In this document: in pieces, positions 33,368-40,875 of the stretch
Layout of the letters: each line of letters begins with the position of its first letter
Numbering within the stretch: position 1 is the first letter of the stretch
Assembly (NCBI RefSeq): GCF_000527135.1
Contig: NZ_AZUP01000001.1
Location: forward strand, 1,302,001 to 1,366,000
DNA: 64,000 nucleotides
Reading direction: 5' to 3'
From: Methyloversatilis discipulorum
GTDB lineage: Bacteria > Pseudomonadota > Gammaproteobacteria > Burkholderiales > Rhodocyclaceae
Position numbers and translations under genes: made by a program
Notes under the pieces: model-generated
The model's input: only the letters and a program-made list of their open reading frames with translations
The model's database searches: none
Told to the model about the DNA's origin: nothing

Positions 33368-33631
33368 ATGCAAAAGTCCCTCCTCCTCGCCGCCATCCTC
33401 GCCGCTGCCCTGGCCGCTTGCTCGAAGCCGGAAGAAGCCCCGGCTCCGGCCGCCGAACCCGCTCCGGCTGCTGCCCCGGCCGCTCCGGCTGACGCTGCCC
33501 CGGCCGCTCCGGCTGACGCTGCTCCGGCCGCTCCGGCTGACGCTGCCCCGGCCGCTCCGGCTGACGCTGCCGCTCCGGCTGACGCTGCTGCTCCGGCTGC
33601 CCCGGCTGCCCCGGCTGAAGAGAAGAAGTAA
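33368..33631 (+). CDS. Small Ala/Pro-rich lipoprotein with internal repeats
   Basis: An 87-residue lipoprotein: signal peptide with lipobox LAAC (Cys18), then almost only Ala, Pro, Asp and Glu. Four exact or near-exact 24-bp DNA repeats (33470-33565) encode AAPAAPAD units, followed by shorter derivatives; the end is EEKK. The composition suggests an extended, flexible chain anchored to a membrane, like a spacer or periplasmic filler. The gene has its own promoter and a strong terminator. No enzymatic domain. Repeat number probably varies between strains. Confidence 0.8.
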   Translation: MQKSLLLAAILAAALAACSKPEEAPAPAAEPAPAAAPAAPADAAPAAPADAAPAAPADAAPAAPADAAAPADAAAPAAPAAPAEEKK

Positions 33632-33647
33632 TTCTTCTGCGAGCATG

Positions 33648-33675
33648 AAAAAAGCCGGCGCAAGCCGGCTTTTTT
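33648..33675 (+). terminator. Intrinsic terminator after the lipoprotein gene
   Basis: AAAAAAGCCGGC, loop GCAA, GCCGGCTTTTTT: a 12-bp perfect stem with a U-run. The A-run on the other side means it may also act on transcripts reading from the right, after ccmI. Confidence 0.92.
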
Positions 33676-33748
33676 CTTTGGTGCTTCCCTGACACAAGAC
33701 CTTTTCGCATCGCCGCAGCATTCGCCGCGGCAAGCGCTGCCCGCGCAC

Positions 33749-34594
33749 CTACTTCGCCGCAGCGCCCGCTGCAGCGTCTCCCATGCTTTCCTTGATCGGC
33801 TGGATCAACGGCGAATCCGCCGGCAGAAGTTTCAGCAGACGTTCCCAATGCACGCGCGCGGCAGCCGCATCCCCACGCTGCATCGCGGCACTGCCCGCCA
33901 GCGCCAGCGCCTTCACGTTGTCCGGATCCAGTTCAAGCGCCTTCTTCAGCATCTGTTCCGGTTCGCCGGCCAGATTGCGGCCCTGCTTCATGGCGACCGC
34001 GTCAGCGTAGTCGGTCCACACCTGCGCGTCGCCGTCGACGATCTTCACCAGTCTGGAATAGGCGTCTGCAGCTTCGTCGAAGCGCCCCATCGCAAAGTAC
34101 GAACGCGCCAGCATCGACCAGCCCTCGGCGTTGTCCGGCTCCGCCTTCATCCGCTCGGCCAGTCGCGCAACCATGGCCTGTATCTGTTCCGGCGTCACTT
34201 CGCCTTCGGCCTGCGGCGGGCTGCTGCGTGGTGCATCGATGGCCTGCGGGTGACCGAGCGCCAGGTACACCGGAACAGCGATCACCGGCACCATCAGCGC
34301 CGACACGACGGCGACCCAGCGGCCGCTGCCCTTCGCTGAGGGCGACTTTGCAGCACCGGCCTCGTCGAGCACCCGGCGCTCCAGTTCGGCGCAGGAAATG
34401 CGGTACTGCGCGTCGTCGATCAGGCCGGCCGCCAGATCACGGTCCAGTTCGGCCAGCGCATCGCGGTGGATGGCGAGCGTTAGCGCGCGTTGCGCGTCGG
34501 CCGGTTGAGTGCGGCGGCCGCGCAGCAGCGGCAGGACGACAAAAGCCAGCGCGACGGCAAGCATCGCCGCCGCGCCCATCATGAATGTGGTCAA
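33749..34594 (-). CDS. ccmI: Cytochrome c maturation protein CcmI
   Basis: A 281-residue apocytochrome c chaperone. An N-terminal transmembrane helix is followed by a short cytoplasmic loop, a second helix near residue 100, and periplasmic TPR repeats (EGWSMLARSYFAMGRFDEAAD, LELDPDNVKALALAG) that hold apocytochromes for haem ligation. It overlaps ccmH by 4 bases and is the last gene of the ccm operon. Confidence 0.9.
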   Translation of the reverse strand: MTTFMMGAAAMLAVALAFVVLPLLRGRRTQPADAQRALTLAIHRDALAELDRDLAAGLIDDAQYRISCAELERRVLDEAGAAKSPSAKGSGRWVAVVSALMVPVIAVPVYLALGHPQAIDAPRSSPPQAEGEVTPEQIQAMVARLAERMKAEPDNAEGWSMLARSYFAMGRFDEAADAYSRLVKIVDGDAQVWTDYADAVAMKQGRNLAGEPEQMLKKALELDPDNVKALALAGSAAMQRGDAAAARVHWERLLKLLPADSPLIQPIKESMGDAAAGAAAK

Positions 34595-35064
34595 ACCTTG
34601 TTCTCCTCGCCGGCGAGCAGCGCGCGGGCGCGCTCGTGTTCATCGGCGCTCAGTGTGTTGGCAACTGCGGCACGTTCAGTGCGGCTGCGCAGGCGACGCA
34701 GAAGCAGCACGACGACGATCAGCAGCAGCGCGAAGGGGCCGGCCCACAGCAGTACGGTGGTGGCTTTCAGCGGCGGACGGTAAAGCACGAAATCGCCGTA
34801 GCGCTCGACCATGAACTCCTTGATTTCGCCGTCGCTGCGGCCGGCGGCGATCTGCTCGCGCAACTGCTTCTTCAGGTCCATCGCCAGGTCGGCGTGCGAG
34901 TCGGCGATATTCTGGTTCTGGCAGACCAGGCAGCGCAGTTCCTCGCCCAGCTTCTGCACCCGCGCCTCGACCACCGGGTCGTCGGCCAGCGGTTTCGCTT
35001 CGTCAGCGTGCAGCGCGGACATCGGCAGCATCAGCGCTGCCAGCAACACGATCAGACTGCGCAT
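34591..35064 (-). CDS. ccmH: Cytochrome c maturation protein CcmH
   Basis: A 157-residue thiol-reducing component. A signal peptide, the redox motif LRCLVCQNQNIADS, and a C-terminal transmembrane helix (LLWAGPFALLLIVVVLLL) show this. It reduces apocytochrome CxxCH cysteines for haem attachment with CcmF. It ends inside ccmI (ATGA overlap). Confidence 0.95.
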   Translation of the reverse strand: MRSLIVLLAALMLPMSALHADEAKPLADDPVVEARVQKLGEELRCLVCQNQNIADSHADLAMDLKKQLREQIAAGRSDGEIKEFMVERYGDFVLYRPPLKATTVLLWAGPFALLLIVVVLLLRRLRSRTERAAVANTLSADEHERARALLAGEENKV

Positions 35065-35065
35065 G

Positions 35066-35593
35066 TCAGGACGCCTCGAGTTGCTTGACGCGCGGCAGGA
35101 TGTCGTCGCGCAGCAGTTGCGGCGTCAGCGGGCCGGTGTGCTTGTAGCGGATGACGCCGGTCTTGTCGACGATGAAGGTTTCCGGCGTGCCATAGACGCC
35201 GAAATCGATGGCCACGCGGCCGTCGCGGTCGTGCGCCGACAGCAGATAGGGATCACCGTGTTCGGCCAGCCACTTCATGCCGGCGTCGCGCTCGTCCTTG
35301 TAGTGCAGGCCGACCATCGGCACCAGCCCGGTCTTCGCCAGCTCGACCAGCAGCGGGTGCTCCTGTCGACAGGACACGCACCACGACGCCCACACATTCA
35401 CCAGCCACACCTTGCCCTTCATGTCGGCCGGCGAGAAGGTCTTGTCGGGCGCCGCCAGCTGCGGAATGGAGAAAGCCGGCACAGACTTGCCGATCAGCGG
35501 ACTCGGCACCTCGCGCGGGTTCAGGTAGAGGCCGGCGAACAGGAAGCCCGCCAGCACCAGGAAAAGACCCAGCGGCCAGAGATAGCGCTTCAT
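35066..35593 (-). CDS. ccmG: Thiol:disulfide interchange protein CcmG (DsbE)
   Basis: A 175-residue membrane-anchored thioredoxin-like protein. An N-terminal helix, then a thioredoxin fold with the active site SWCVSCRQEHP and the conserved GTPETFIVDKTGVIRYKHTG. It reduces the apocytochrome or CcmH disulfide on the periplasmic side. It overlaps ccmF by 4 bases. Confidence 0.95.
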   Translation of the reverse strand: MKRYLWPLGLFLVLAGFLFAGLYLNPREVPSPLIGKSVPAFSIPQLAAPDKTFSPADMKGKVWLVNVWASWCVSCRQEHPLLVELAKTGLVPMVGLHYKDERDAGMKWLAEHGDPYLLSAHDRDGRVAIDFGVYGTPETFIVDKTGVIRYKHTGPLTPQLLRDDILPRVKQLEAS

Positions 35594-37593
35594 GCGTGCT
35601 GCTCCCGTACCGGCGGCGCCACGCCATCGCGCGCGCCCTGTTTCGCGTCACGCTGGGCAAGCTTGCGGTAACGGCGATCGGCGGCGGCGATGACGCCACC
35701 CAGCGCCATGATCAGCGCGCCGACCCAGATCCAGTTCACGAAGGGTTTGTAGAAGATGCGGACGATCCAGGCGTTGCCGTCGGGCAGCGGCTCGCCCATC
35801 GACACATAGACGTCGCGGGTGAAACCGGAGTCGATGGCGGCTTCGGTCATCGGCATCTGCGACACCCGGTACATGCGCTTTTCCGGGTGCATCATCGCCA
35901 CCGGCCTGCCGTCGCGCGTCACTTCGATGCGGCCGCGGGCGGCGTCGTAGTTGGGGCCGTCATGCTCGAAGGCGCCGTGGAACTTGAAGGTATAGCCGGC
36001 CAGCGTCGCCGTCTGGCCCGGCGCCATCTTGAGGTCGGCGTTCTGTTCGAAGCCCTTGACCAGCGTGATGCCGACGATGCTCACCGCCACACCCAGGTGG
36101 GCCAGCCACATGCCCCACCAGCCGCCGGGCAGCGCGCGGGCGCGTGCAAGCCAGCTGCCGTCGCCGTTGCGGCCGCGCAGTCGTTCGACCAGATGCTGCA
36201 CGCTGGTGGCGACGATCCATACGACGGTGAAGGCGCCCAGGCCCAGCATCGCCGTGTAGTGCCCGGTCGCCACCATGGTCGCCAGCGTAGCGGCGACGCT
36301 CACTGCGAAGGCCCAGCGCAGGCGCAATACAAGCCCCGGCGCCTCGTCCTTCTTCCAGCGCACGAAGGGCCCGATGGCCATCAGGAACAGCACCGGCGTC
36401 ATCAGCGGCACGAACACGGCGTCGAAGTACGGCGCGCCGACCGAAATCTTGCCCATGCCCAGCGCGTCGAGGAAAAGCGGGTACAGCGTGCCGAGCAGCA
36501 CTGCCGACGTTGCGACCGCCAGCAGCACGTTGTTTGCGAGCAGCGAAGTTTCGCGCGACAGCAGCGCGAAGCCGCCGCCCAGCCCGACCGACGGCGCGCG
36601 GATCGCGAACAGCAGCAGCGAGCCGCCGATCACGAACACCAGCAGCGCCAGGATGAATACACCGCGCTCGGGATCAGTCGCGAAGGCGTGCACCGAGGTC
36701 AGCACACCGGAACGGACGAGGAAGGTGCCGAGCAGCGACAGCGAGAAGGCGGCGATCGCCAGCAGCACGGTCCAACTCTTGAAGGCGCCGCGCTTCTCGG
36801 TCACCGCCAGCGAATGAATCAGCGCGGTGCCGACCAGCCAAGGCATGAAGGAGGCGTTCTCGACCGGGTCCCAGAACCACCAGCCGCCCCAGCCCAGTTC
36901 GTAGTAGGCCCAGTAGCTGCCGAGCGCGATGCCCAACGTCAGGAACATCCACGCCACTGTGGTCCACGGCCGCGACCAGCGCGCCCAGGCGGCGTCGAGG
37001 CGGCCGCCGATCAGCGCCGCGATGGCGAAAGCGAAGGCGACCGAGAAGCCGACGTAGCCCATGTAGAGCATGGGCGGGTGGAAGATCATGCCCGGGTCCT
37101 GCAGCAGCGGGTTCAGGTCGCGCCCGTCAGCAGCGGCCGGCAGCAGGCGGTCGAAGGGGTTGGAACTGGCCAGCATGAAGGCGAGGAAGCCGACGCCGAC
37201 CCAACCCAGCACGGCCAGCACGCGCGCCACCATTTCGGGCGGCAGACGGCGCGAGAACACGCTGACCGCCAGCGCCCACAGCGCCAGCATGAAGGTCCAC
37301 AGCAGCAGCGAGCCTTCGTGACTGCCCCAGGCTGCGGCGACGCGGTATTCGAGCGGCAGCGTCGAATTCGAATTGGTGGCGACGTTCAGTACCGAAAAGT
37401 CGTTCAGCACGAAGGACTGGATCTGACAGAACAGGGCGAAGGCGACGAACACGAACACGCCCTGCGTCAGCGGTCGCGCGACCGCCATCAGCCGCGCGTC
37501 GCCGCGCTGCGCACCGACCAACGGAACGACGCCCAGCAGCACCGACAGCGCCAGCGCGATCGACAGCGAAAAATTGCCCAGTTCGGGAAACAT
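35590..37593 (-). CDS. ccmF: Cytochrome c haem lyase subunit CcmF
   Basis: A 667-residue multi-pass membrane protein. The tryptophan-rich WWD motif (GWGGWWFWDPVENASFMPWL) and conserved periplasmic histidines are present, with about 15 hydrophobic helices. It forms the haem lyase with CcmH and CcmI that attaches haem from CcmE to apocytochrome c. Normal family length. Confidence 0.96.
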   Translation of the reverse strand: MFPELGNFSLSIALALSVLLGVVPLVGAQRGDARLMAVARPLTQGVFVFVAFALFCQIQSFVLNDFSVLNVATNSNSTLPLEYRVAAAWGSHEGSLLLWTFMLALWALAVSVFSRRLPPEMVARVLAVLGWVGVGFLAFMLASSNPFDRLLPAAADGRDLNPLLQDPGMIFHPPMLYMGYVGFSVAFAFAIAALIGGRLDAAWARWSRPWTTVAWMFLTLGIALGSYWAYYELGWGGWWFWDPVENASFMPWLVGTALIHSLAVTEKRGAFKSWTVLLAIAAFSLSLLGTFLVRSGVLTSVHAFATDPERGVFILALLVFVIGGSLLLFAIRAPSVGLGGGFALLSRETSLLANNVLLAVATSAVLLGTLYPLFLDALGMGKISVGAPYFDAVFVPLMTPVLFLMAIGPFVRWKKDEAPGLVLRLRWAFAVSVAATLATMVATGHYTAMLGLGAFTVVWIVATSVQHLVERLRGRNGDGSWLARARALPGGWWGMWLAHLGVAVSIVGITLVKGFEQNADLKMAPGQTATLAGYTFKFHGAFEHDGPNYDAARGRIEVTRDGRPVAMMHPEKRMYRVSQMPMTEAAIDSGFTRDVYVSMGEPLPDGNAWIVRIFYKPFVNWIWVGALIMALGGVIAAADRRYRKLAQRDAKQGARDGVAPPVREQHA

Positions 37594-37656
37594 GATGGCT
37601 CCTGCCCATGAAACGTGGTGCTCCGGCCCGAGGCGCCGGAGCGGAGTGGATGCGAC

Positions 37657-38103
37657 TTACTGAACGACCGTGCTCTGCGCCTTCTTCGCCTGTTCCAGCG
37701 CGTGCGCGGCCTCGGGCGGCATGTAGTTCTCGTCGTGCTTGGCCAGCACCTCGCTGGCCGCAAACACGCCGTTCTCGCCGAGCTTGCCCTGGGCGACCAC
37801 GCCCTTGCCTTCCTTGAACAGGTCAGGCAGCGCGCCCTTGTAGGTGACGGTGATCGTGTTGGCGGTGTCGGTGACGATGAAGCGGACAGACGTACCGTCG
37901 GCGCCACGTTCCAGGCTGCCGTCCTGCACCATGCCGCCGATGCGGAAGGTGCGGCCCTGCGGCGCTTCCTTGGCCGCGACCTGGGTCGGGCTGAAGAAGA
38001 ACACCATGTTGTCGCTGAAGGTATTCAGCACCAGCGTGACCGCGCCGACCAGCAGCGCGATGCCGGCGGCGACCAGCGCAAAACGTTTGTGACGCGGCTT
38101 CAT
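37657..38103 (-). CDS. ccmE: Haem chaperone CcmE
   Basis: A 148-residue protein with an N-terminal membrane anchor and a periplasmic OB-fold. The covalent haem-binding histidine lies in [12 protein letters not shown] near residue 127. It carries haem from CcmC to CcmF. It is followed by a 63-base gap before ccmF and overlaps ccmD by 4 bases. Confidence 0.95.
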   Translation of the reverse strand: MKPRHKRFALVAAGIALLVGAVTLVLNTFSDNMVFFFSPTQVAAKEAPQGRTFRIGGMVQDGSLERGADGTSVRFIVTDTANTITVTYKGALPDLFKEGKGVVAQGKLGENGVFAASEVLAKHDENYMPPEAAHALEQAKKAQSTVVQ

Positions 38104-38297
38104 GCGCGCCCCCGCTTGTCGGCGTCGAGGCGCTCCAGCGCAACGTCGCGCCGGGCCTGCGCACGGGCCTTCGTCATGCGGCGGGATAGCGCGAACAGCT
38201 CGGCCGCGATGACCGCAGCGGTCACGCCGTAGGAACCCCAGACGAAAAAGCCGTAGCCGCCCATCGCCCAGAAATGGCTGGCGCTTTCCCAGTTCAT
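38100..38297 (-). CDS. ccmD: Haem exporter protein CcmD
   Basis: A 65-residue protein with one transmembrane helix ([20 protein letters not shown]) and a basic cytoplasmic tail. It helps release holo-CcmE from the CcmABC complex. It overlaps ccmC and ccmE by 4 bases on each side, so it was identified by context as well as by the conserved start. Confidence 0.9.
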   Translation of the reverse strand: MNWESASHFWAMGGYGFFVWGSYGVTAAVIAAELFALSRRMTKARAQARRDVALERLDADKRGRA

Positions 38298-39082
38298 GTC
38301 TTGCTGTCTCCGTTGCTGGCGAGCTGGCGCACCCAGTCGGTGTTCCGCTCGCGTTCGATCATGATGGCGCGCACGCGCACCAGCGCCGCGCCTATCGTGT
38401 AAGCCCAGGCCGCCAGCGCCATCACCAGCATGCCGGTCAGCATGGTGGTGGCCATGGTCGGTGCGGCCGTCAGGCTTACAGACGCGCCCTGATGCAGCGT
38501 GTTCCACCACTTCACCGAAAAATAGATGATGGGCACGTTCACCGCGCCGACGATGGCGATCAGCGCACCGGCGCGATCGGCCCGGCGCGGGTCGTCGATG
38601 GCCGCCTGCAGCGCCATGTAGCCGCAGTAGAGGAAGAACAGGATCAGTTCGGAAGTCAGCCGCGCATCCCACACCCAGTAGGTGCCCCAGGTCGGCTTGC
38701 CCCACAGCGCGCCGGTCCACAGCGCGACGAAGGCCCACATCGCGCCGGTCGGCGCCAGTGCGGTCGACATCATGAAGGACAGACGCGTGTTGAACACCAG
38801 CCCGACCGCGCACCAGAAGGCCATCGCCAGATAGACCACCATGGACATCCAGGCGGCGGGCACGTGGATGAAGATGATGCGGTAGCTGTCGCCCTGGGTG
38901 GCATCGGTCGGCGCGACGAAGAAGCCGATGTAGAGGCCGGCCAGCGTCAGTGCGATGGCGGCGATCCAGCTCGGCCACAGCAGCTTGCCGGCGAGCGGGA
39001 AGAAGGTCTGCGGGCTGGCGTAGTGGAAGAAGTTGAAGCCGGACGACGGCGCGCGCGCGGCGGAAGACTGTGATTCGGACAT
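38294..39082 (-). CDS. ccmC: Haem exporter protein CcmC
   Basis: A 262-residue six-helix membrane protein with the WWD-type haem-handling motif ([19 protein letters not shown]) and flanking conserved histidines. It loads haem onto CcmE. It is separated from ccmB by 116 bases, the only sizeable gap in the operon. Confidence 0.95.
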   Translation of the reverse strand: MSESQSSAARAPSSGFNFFHYASPQTFFPLAGKLLWPSWIAAIALTLAGLYIGFFVAPTDATQGDSYRIIFIHVPAAWMSMVVYLAMAFWCAVGLVFNTRLSFMMSTALAPTGAMWAFVALWTGALWGKPTWGTYWVWDARLTSELILFFLYCGYMALQAAIDDPRRADRAGALIAIVGAVNVPIIYFSVKWWNTLHQGASVSLTAAPTMATTMLTGMLVMALAAWAYTIGAALVRVRAIMIERERNTDWVRQLASNGDSKT

Positions 39083-39198
39083 CAACGAAGCGGCTAGCCC
39101 AGGTTCTGATTACTCGGTGTGCGCAGATACAACGCGCGTGTCTCGGCGGGGGCCGACGGCAAAACCGCAAGTTTAACCGAGTGCGGTTTGGCCCCCTA

Positions 39199-39867
39199 TC
39201 AATCTTGGGCGATGCGCAATGCGGCCGCGCTCGCCAGCGGTGCCACGGCCAGCGCCACCAGCAGGCAGGCACCCAGCAGCGCCAGGTGCGCATCGATGCC
39301 CAGACCGGCGCGCCAGGCGTCCACCGCGCCGGCGCCGAAAATGAGCACCGGCACGTACAGCGGCAGCACCAGCAGTGCGATCAGCGCACCACCGCCGCGC
39401 AGCCCCAGCGTCAGCGACGCACCGACGGCGCCGAGCAGCGACAGCGTCGGCGTGCCGATCAGCAGCGTCGCGCAGACGATGAGCGTCTCGTCCGGCGTCA
39501 GGCTGAACTGCAGCGCGATCAGCGGCGCGATCAGCACCAGCGGCAATCCGGTCAGCAACCAGTAGGCGCACACCTTGGCCAGCACGATCACAGCCAGCGG
39601 CTCCACGGACAGCAGCATCTGCTCAAGGGTTCCGTCCGCCTCGTCCGCTTCGAACAGCCGGCTCACCGACAGCAGCGTGGCGAGCAGCGCCGCGACCCAC
39701 ATGACGCCGGCCGCGATGTGCGAAAGCTGGTCGGGCTCCGGCCCGACGCCGAGCGGGAACAGGCTGGTCACCAGCAGGAAGAAACCGAGCGCGGTCAGCA
39801 CGTCGGAACGGCGGCGCCAGGCCAGCAGCAGGTCGCGACGCAGCACGGCGGCGAACACGCTCAGCAT
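39199..39867 (-). CDS. ccmB: Haem exporter protein CcmB
   Basis: A 222-residue, six-helix permease subunit of the CcmAB ABC transporter. The conserved SRLFEADEADGTLEQMLLS segment identifies it. With CcmA it powers release of haem-loaded CcmE. Its start overlaps the ccmA end by 7 bases. Confidence 0.94.
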   Translation of the reverse strand: MLSVFAAVLRRDLLLAWRRRSDVLTALGFFLLVTSLFPLGVGPEPDQLSHIAAGVMWVAALLATLLSVSRLFEADEADGTLEQMLLSVEPLAVIVLAKVCAYWLLTGLPLVLIAPLIALQFSLTPDETLIVCATLLIGTPTLSLLGAVGASLTLGLRGGGALIALLVLPLYVPVLIFGAGAVDAWRAGLGIDAHLALLGACLLVALAVAPLASAAALRIAQD

Positions 39868-40511
39868 GAGTAATCGTCCAGATTGAGCAGCGCGCGGCGC
39901 GGCACGTCGATATCCACCGGCTGGTGCGTGGTGTAGATGACGGCGCCGCCGCGACGGATGTGCGCGGCCATCGCTTCGGCCAGCTGCGCCACCGCGCGCA
40001 CGTCGAGCGCGGTGAAGGGCTCGTCCAGTATCCACAGCCGGGCGCGCGTGCCGCACAGCAGACGGGCCAGCGCGACGCGACGGCGCTGCCCCTGCGACAG
40101 GCTGCGCGCCGGCACGTCGAGGCGTGCGCCGAGGCCGATGTCGACAAGCGCGCGCAGCGCCGTGTCGTCGTTCATCGCCTCACCGGCGATGGCCGCGCTG
40201 GCGCGCAGGTTCTCCAGTGGCGTGAAGTCGTCCTTCACCGCGTTGCGGTGACCGAGATAGAGCAGACCGGCGCGCCACTCGTCCTTCACCTTGCCGGCCG
40301 GTTGCCCGCACCAGCGCAACTCACCCGATTCGGCTTCCGACAGCCCGCACAGGATGCGCAACAGGCTGGTCTTGCCGCTGCCATTGGCGCCGGCCACGTG
40401 CAGCAACTCGCCCTCGCCAACGGCCAGGTCCAGCCCGGCGAACAGGCGTGCCGTGCCGCGCGTGCACGCCAGTGCGTGCGTCGAAATCAGCGGGACGGCG
40501 TGATCGGTCAT
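39861..40511 (-). CDS. ccmA: Haem exporter ATP-binding protein CcmA
   Basis: A 216-residue ABC ATPase: Walker A GANGSGKTSLL, signature LSQGQRRRVALARLL, Walker B LWILDEPFTALD, H-loop THQPVD. First gene of the ccmABCDEFGHI operon. The reading frame is open upstream to 40697 across the small RNA locus, but the ATG at 40511 matches family length and the conserved beginning. Confidence 0.95.
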   Translation of the reverse strand: MTDHAVPLISTHALACTRGTARLFAGLDLAVGEGELLHVAGANGSGKTSLLRILCGLSEAESGELRWCGQPAGKVKDEWRAGLLYLGHRNAVKDDFTPLENLRASAAIAGEAMNDDTALRALVDIGLGARLDVPARSLSQGQRRRVALARLLCGTRARLWILDEPFTALDVRAVAQLAEAMAAHIRRGGAVIYTTHQPVDIDVPRRALLNLDDYSC

Positions 40512-40581
40512 GCGGGAAGCGGGGTGCGGGGCGGTGAAAGGCGGCGAATTATCGCCGAATCCGCCAGGCGGCGTGCGACGC

Positions 40582-40614
40582 AAAGAAAAACGGCTCGCGA
40601 TTGCTCGCGAGCCG
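40582..40614 (-). terminator. Intrinsic terminator of the small RNA
   Basis: On the minus strand, CGGCTCGCGA, loop GCAA, TCGCGAGCCG followed by TTTTTCTTT: a 10-bp perfect stem and a U-rich tail. It lies 70 bases upstream of ccmA and would separate the small RNA from the ccm operon. Confidence 0.9.
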
Positions 40615-40719
40615 CCAAAAGAACCGGTGCTGTCCGCTAGGTCGACCGGCCTCCCCATTGCAAGCCTCGCCGCAGCAACGACCCGAGGAGCCTTCAAAAT
40701 CGTTACTGCGAGGCTGGCA
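40582..40719 (-). ncRNA. Predicted sigma-54-dependent small RNA (about 138 nt)
   Basis: A gene-free stretch carrying a promoter, structure and terminator on the minus strand. From a predicted start near 40719, the RNA folds into a long 5' hairpin: 40700-40714 pairs with 40664-40681, with one G-U wobble and a small bulge. Its 18-nt loop contains GGCTCCTC. A second hairpin follows (CCGGT/ACCGG, about 40624-40649), then a 10-bp perfect terminator stem with a GCAA loop and T-run. The loop is complementary to Shine-Dalgarno sequences of the GAGGAG type. The divergent neighbours encode a kinase and an NtrC-family sigma-54 activator. I have an unverified memory of a sigma-54-driven small RNA family in beta-proteobacteria that may be related. 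The RNA might also be read as a leader of ccmA, but the terminator argues against this. Confidence 0.68.
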
Positions 40720-40729
40720 CGGATTTCCT

Positions 40730-40746
40730 AGCAGGCGCTGTGCCAC
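40730..40746 (-). promoter_or_regulatory. Sigma-54 (-24/-12) promoter
   Basis: On the minus strand the sequence is GTGGCACAGCGCCTGCT. GG and GC are separated by exactly 10 bases, and TGGCAC matches the -24 consensus; the -12 element is CTGC instead of TTGC. Transcription would start near 40719 and produce the predicted small RNA. The window encodes an NtrC-type activator with a GAYTGA loop immediately across the divergent junction. Confidence 0.7.
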
Positions 40747-40762
40747 CTCCAATCAAAAACGC

Positions 40763-40786
40763 AAAGCATTGATTTATTTATGCTTT
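40763..40786. promoter_or_regulatory. Inverted repeat upstream of the sigma-54 promoter
   Basis: AAAGCAT and ATGCTTT form a perfect 7-bp inverted repeat with an AT-rich 10-base spacer. Its centre is about 55 bp upstream of the predicted small RNA start and about 100 bp before the kinase gene. It is a candidate activator site, or an IHF-type bend region because of the AT tract; sequence alone does not decide. Confidence 0.5.
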
Positions 40787-40875
40787 ACACCCCACCCCTC
40801 GTATGGACCGCCGGCGTTCGTTGCAACTTGCAGCGCGCCCACGCACGCCCCTACGATCACCCGCCGAAAGTCCGC

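Noticed and set aside
35596..37611. 671-codon plus-strand open frame opposite ccmF
   Set aside because: Composition (Gln, Arg, His rich) and position are those of an antisense shadow of ccmF.
40512..40697. Extended N-terminus of CcmA reaching to 40697
   Set aside because: The frame is open, but it would cross the small RNA terminator, and CcmA proteins normally begin where the 40511 start does.
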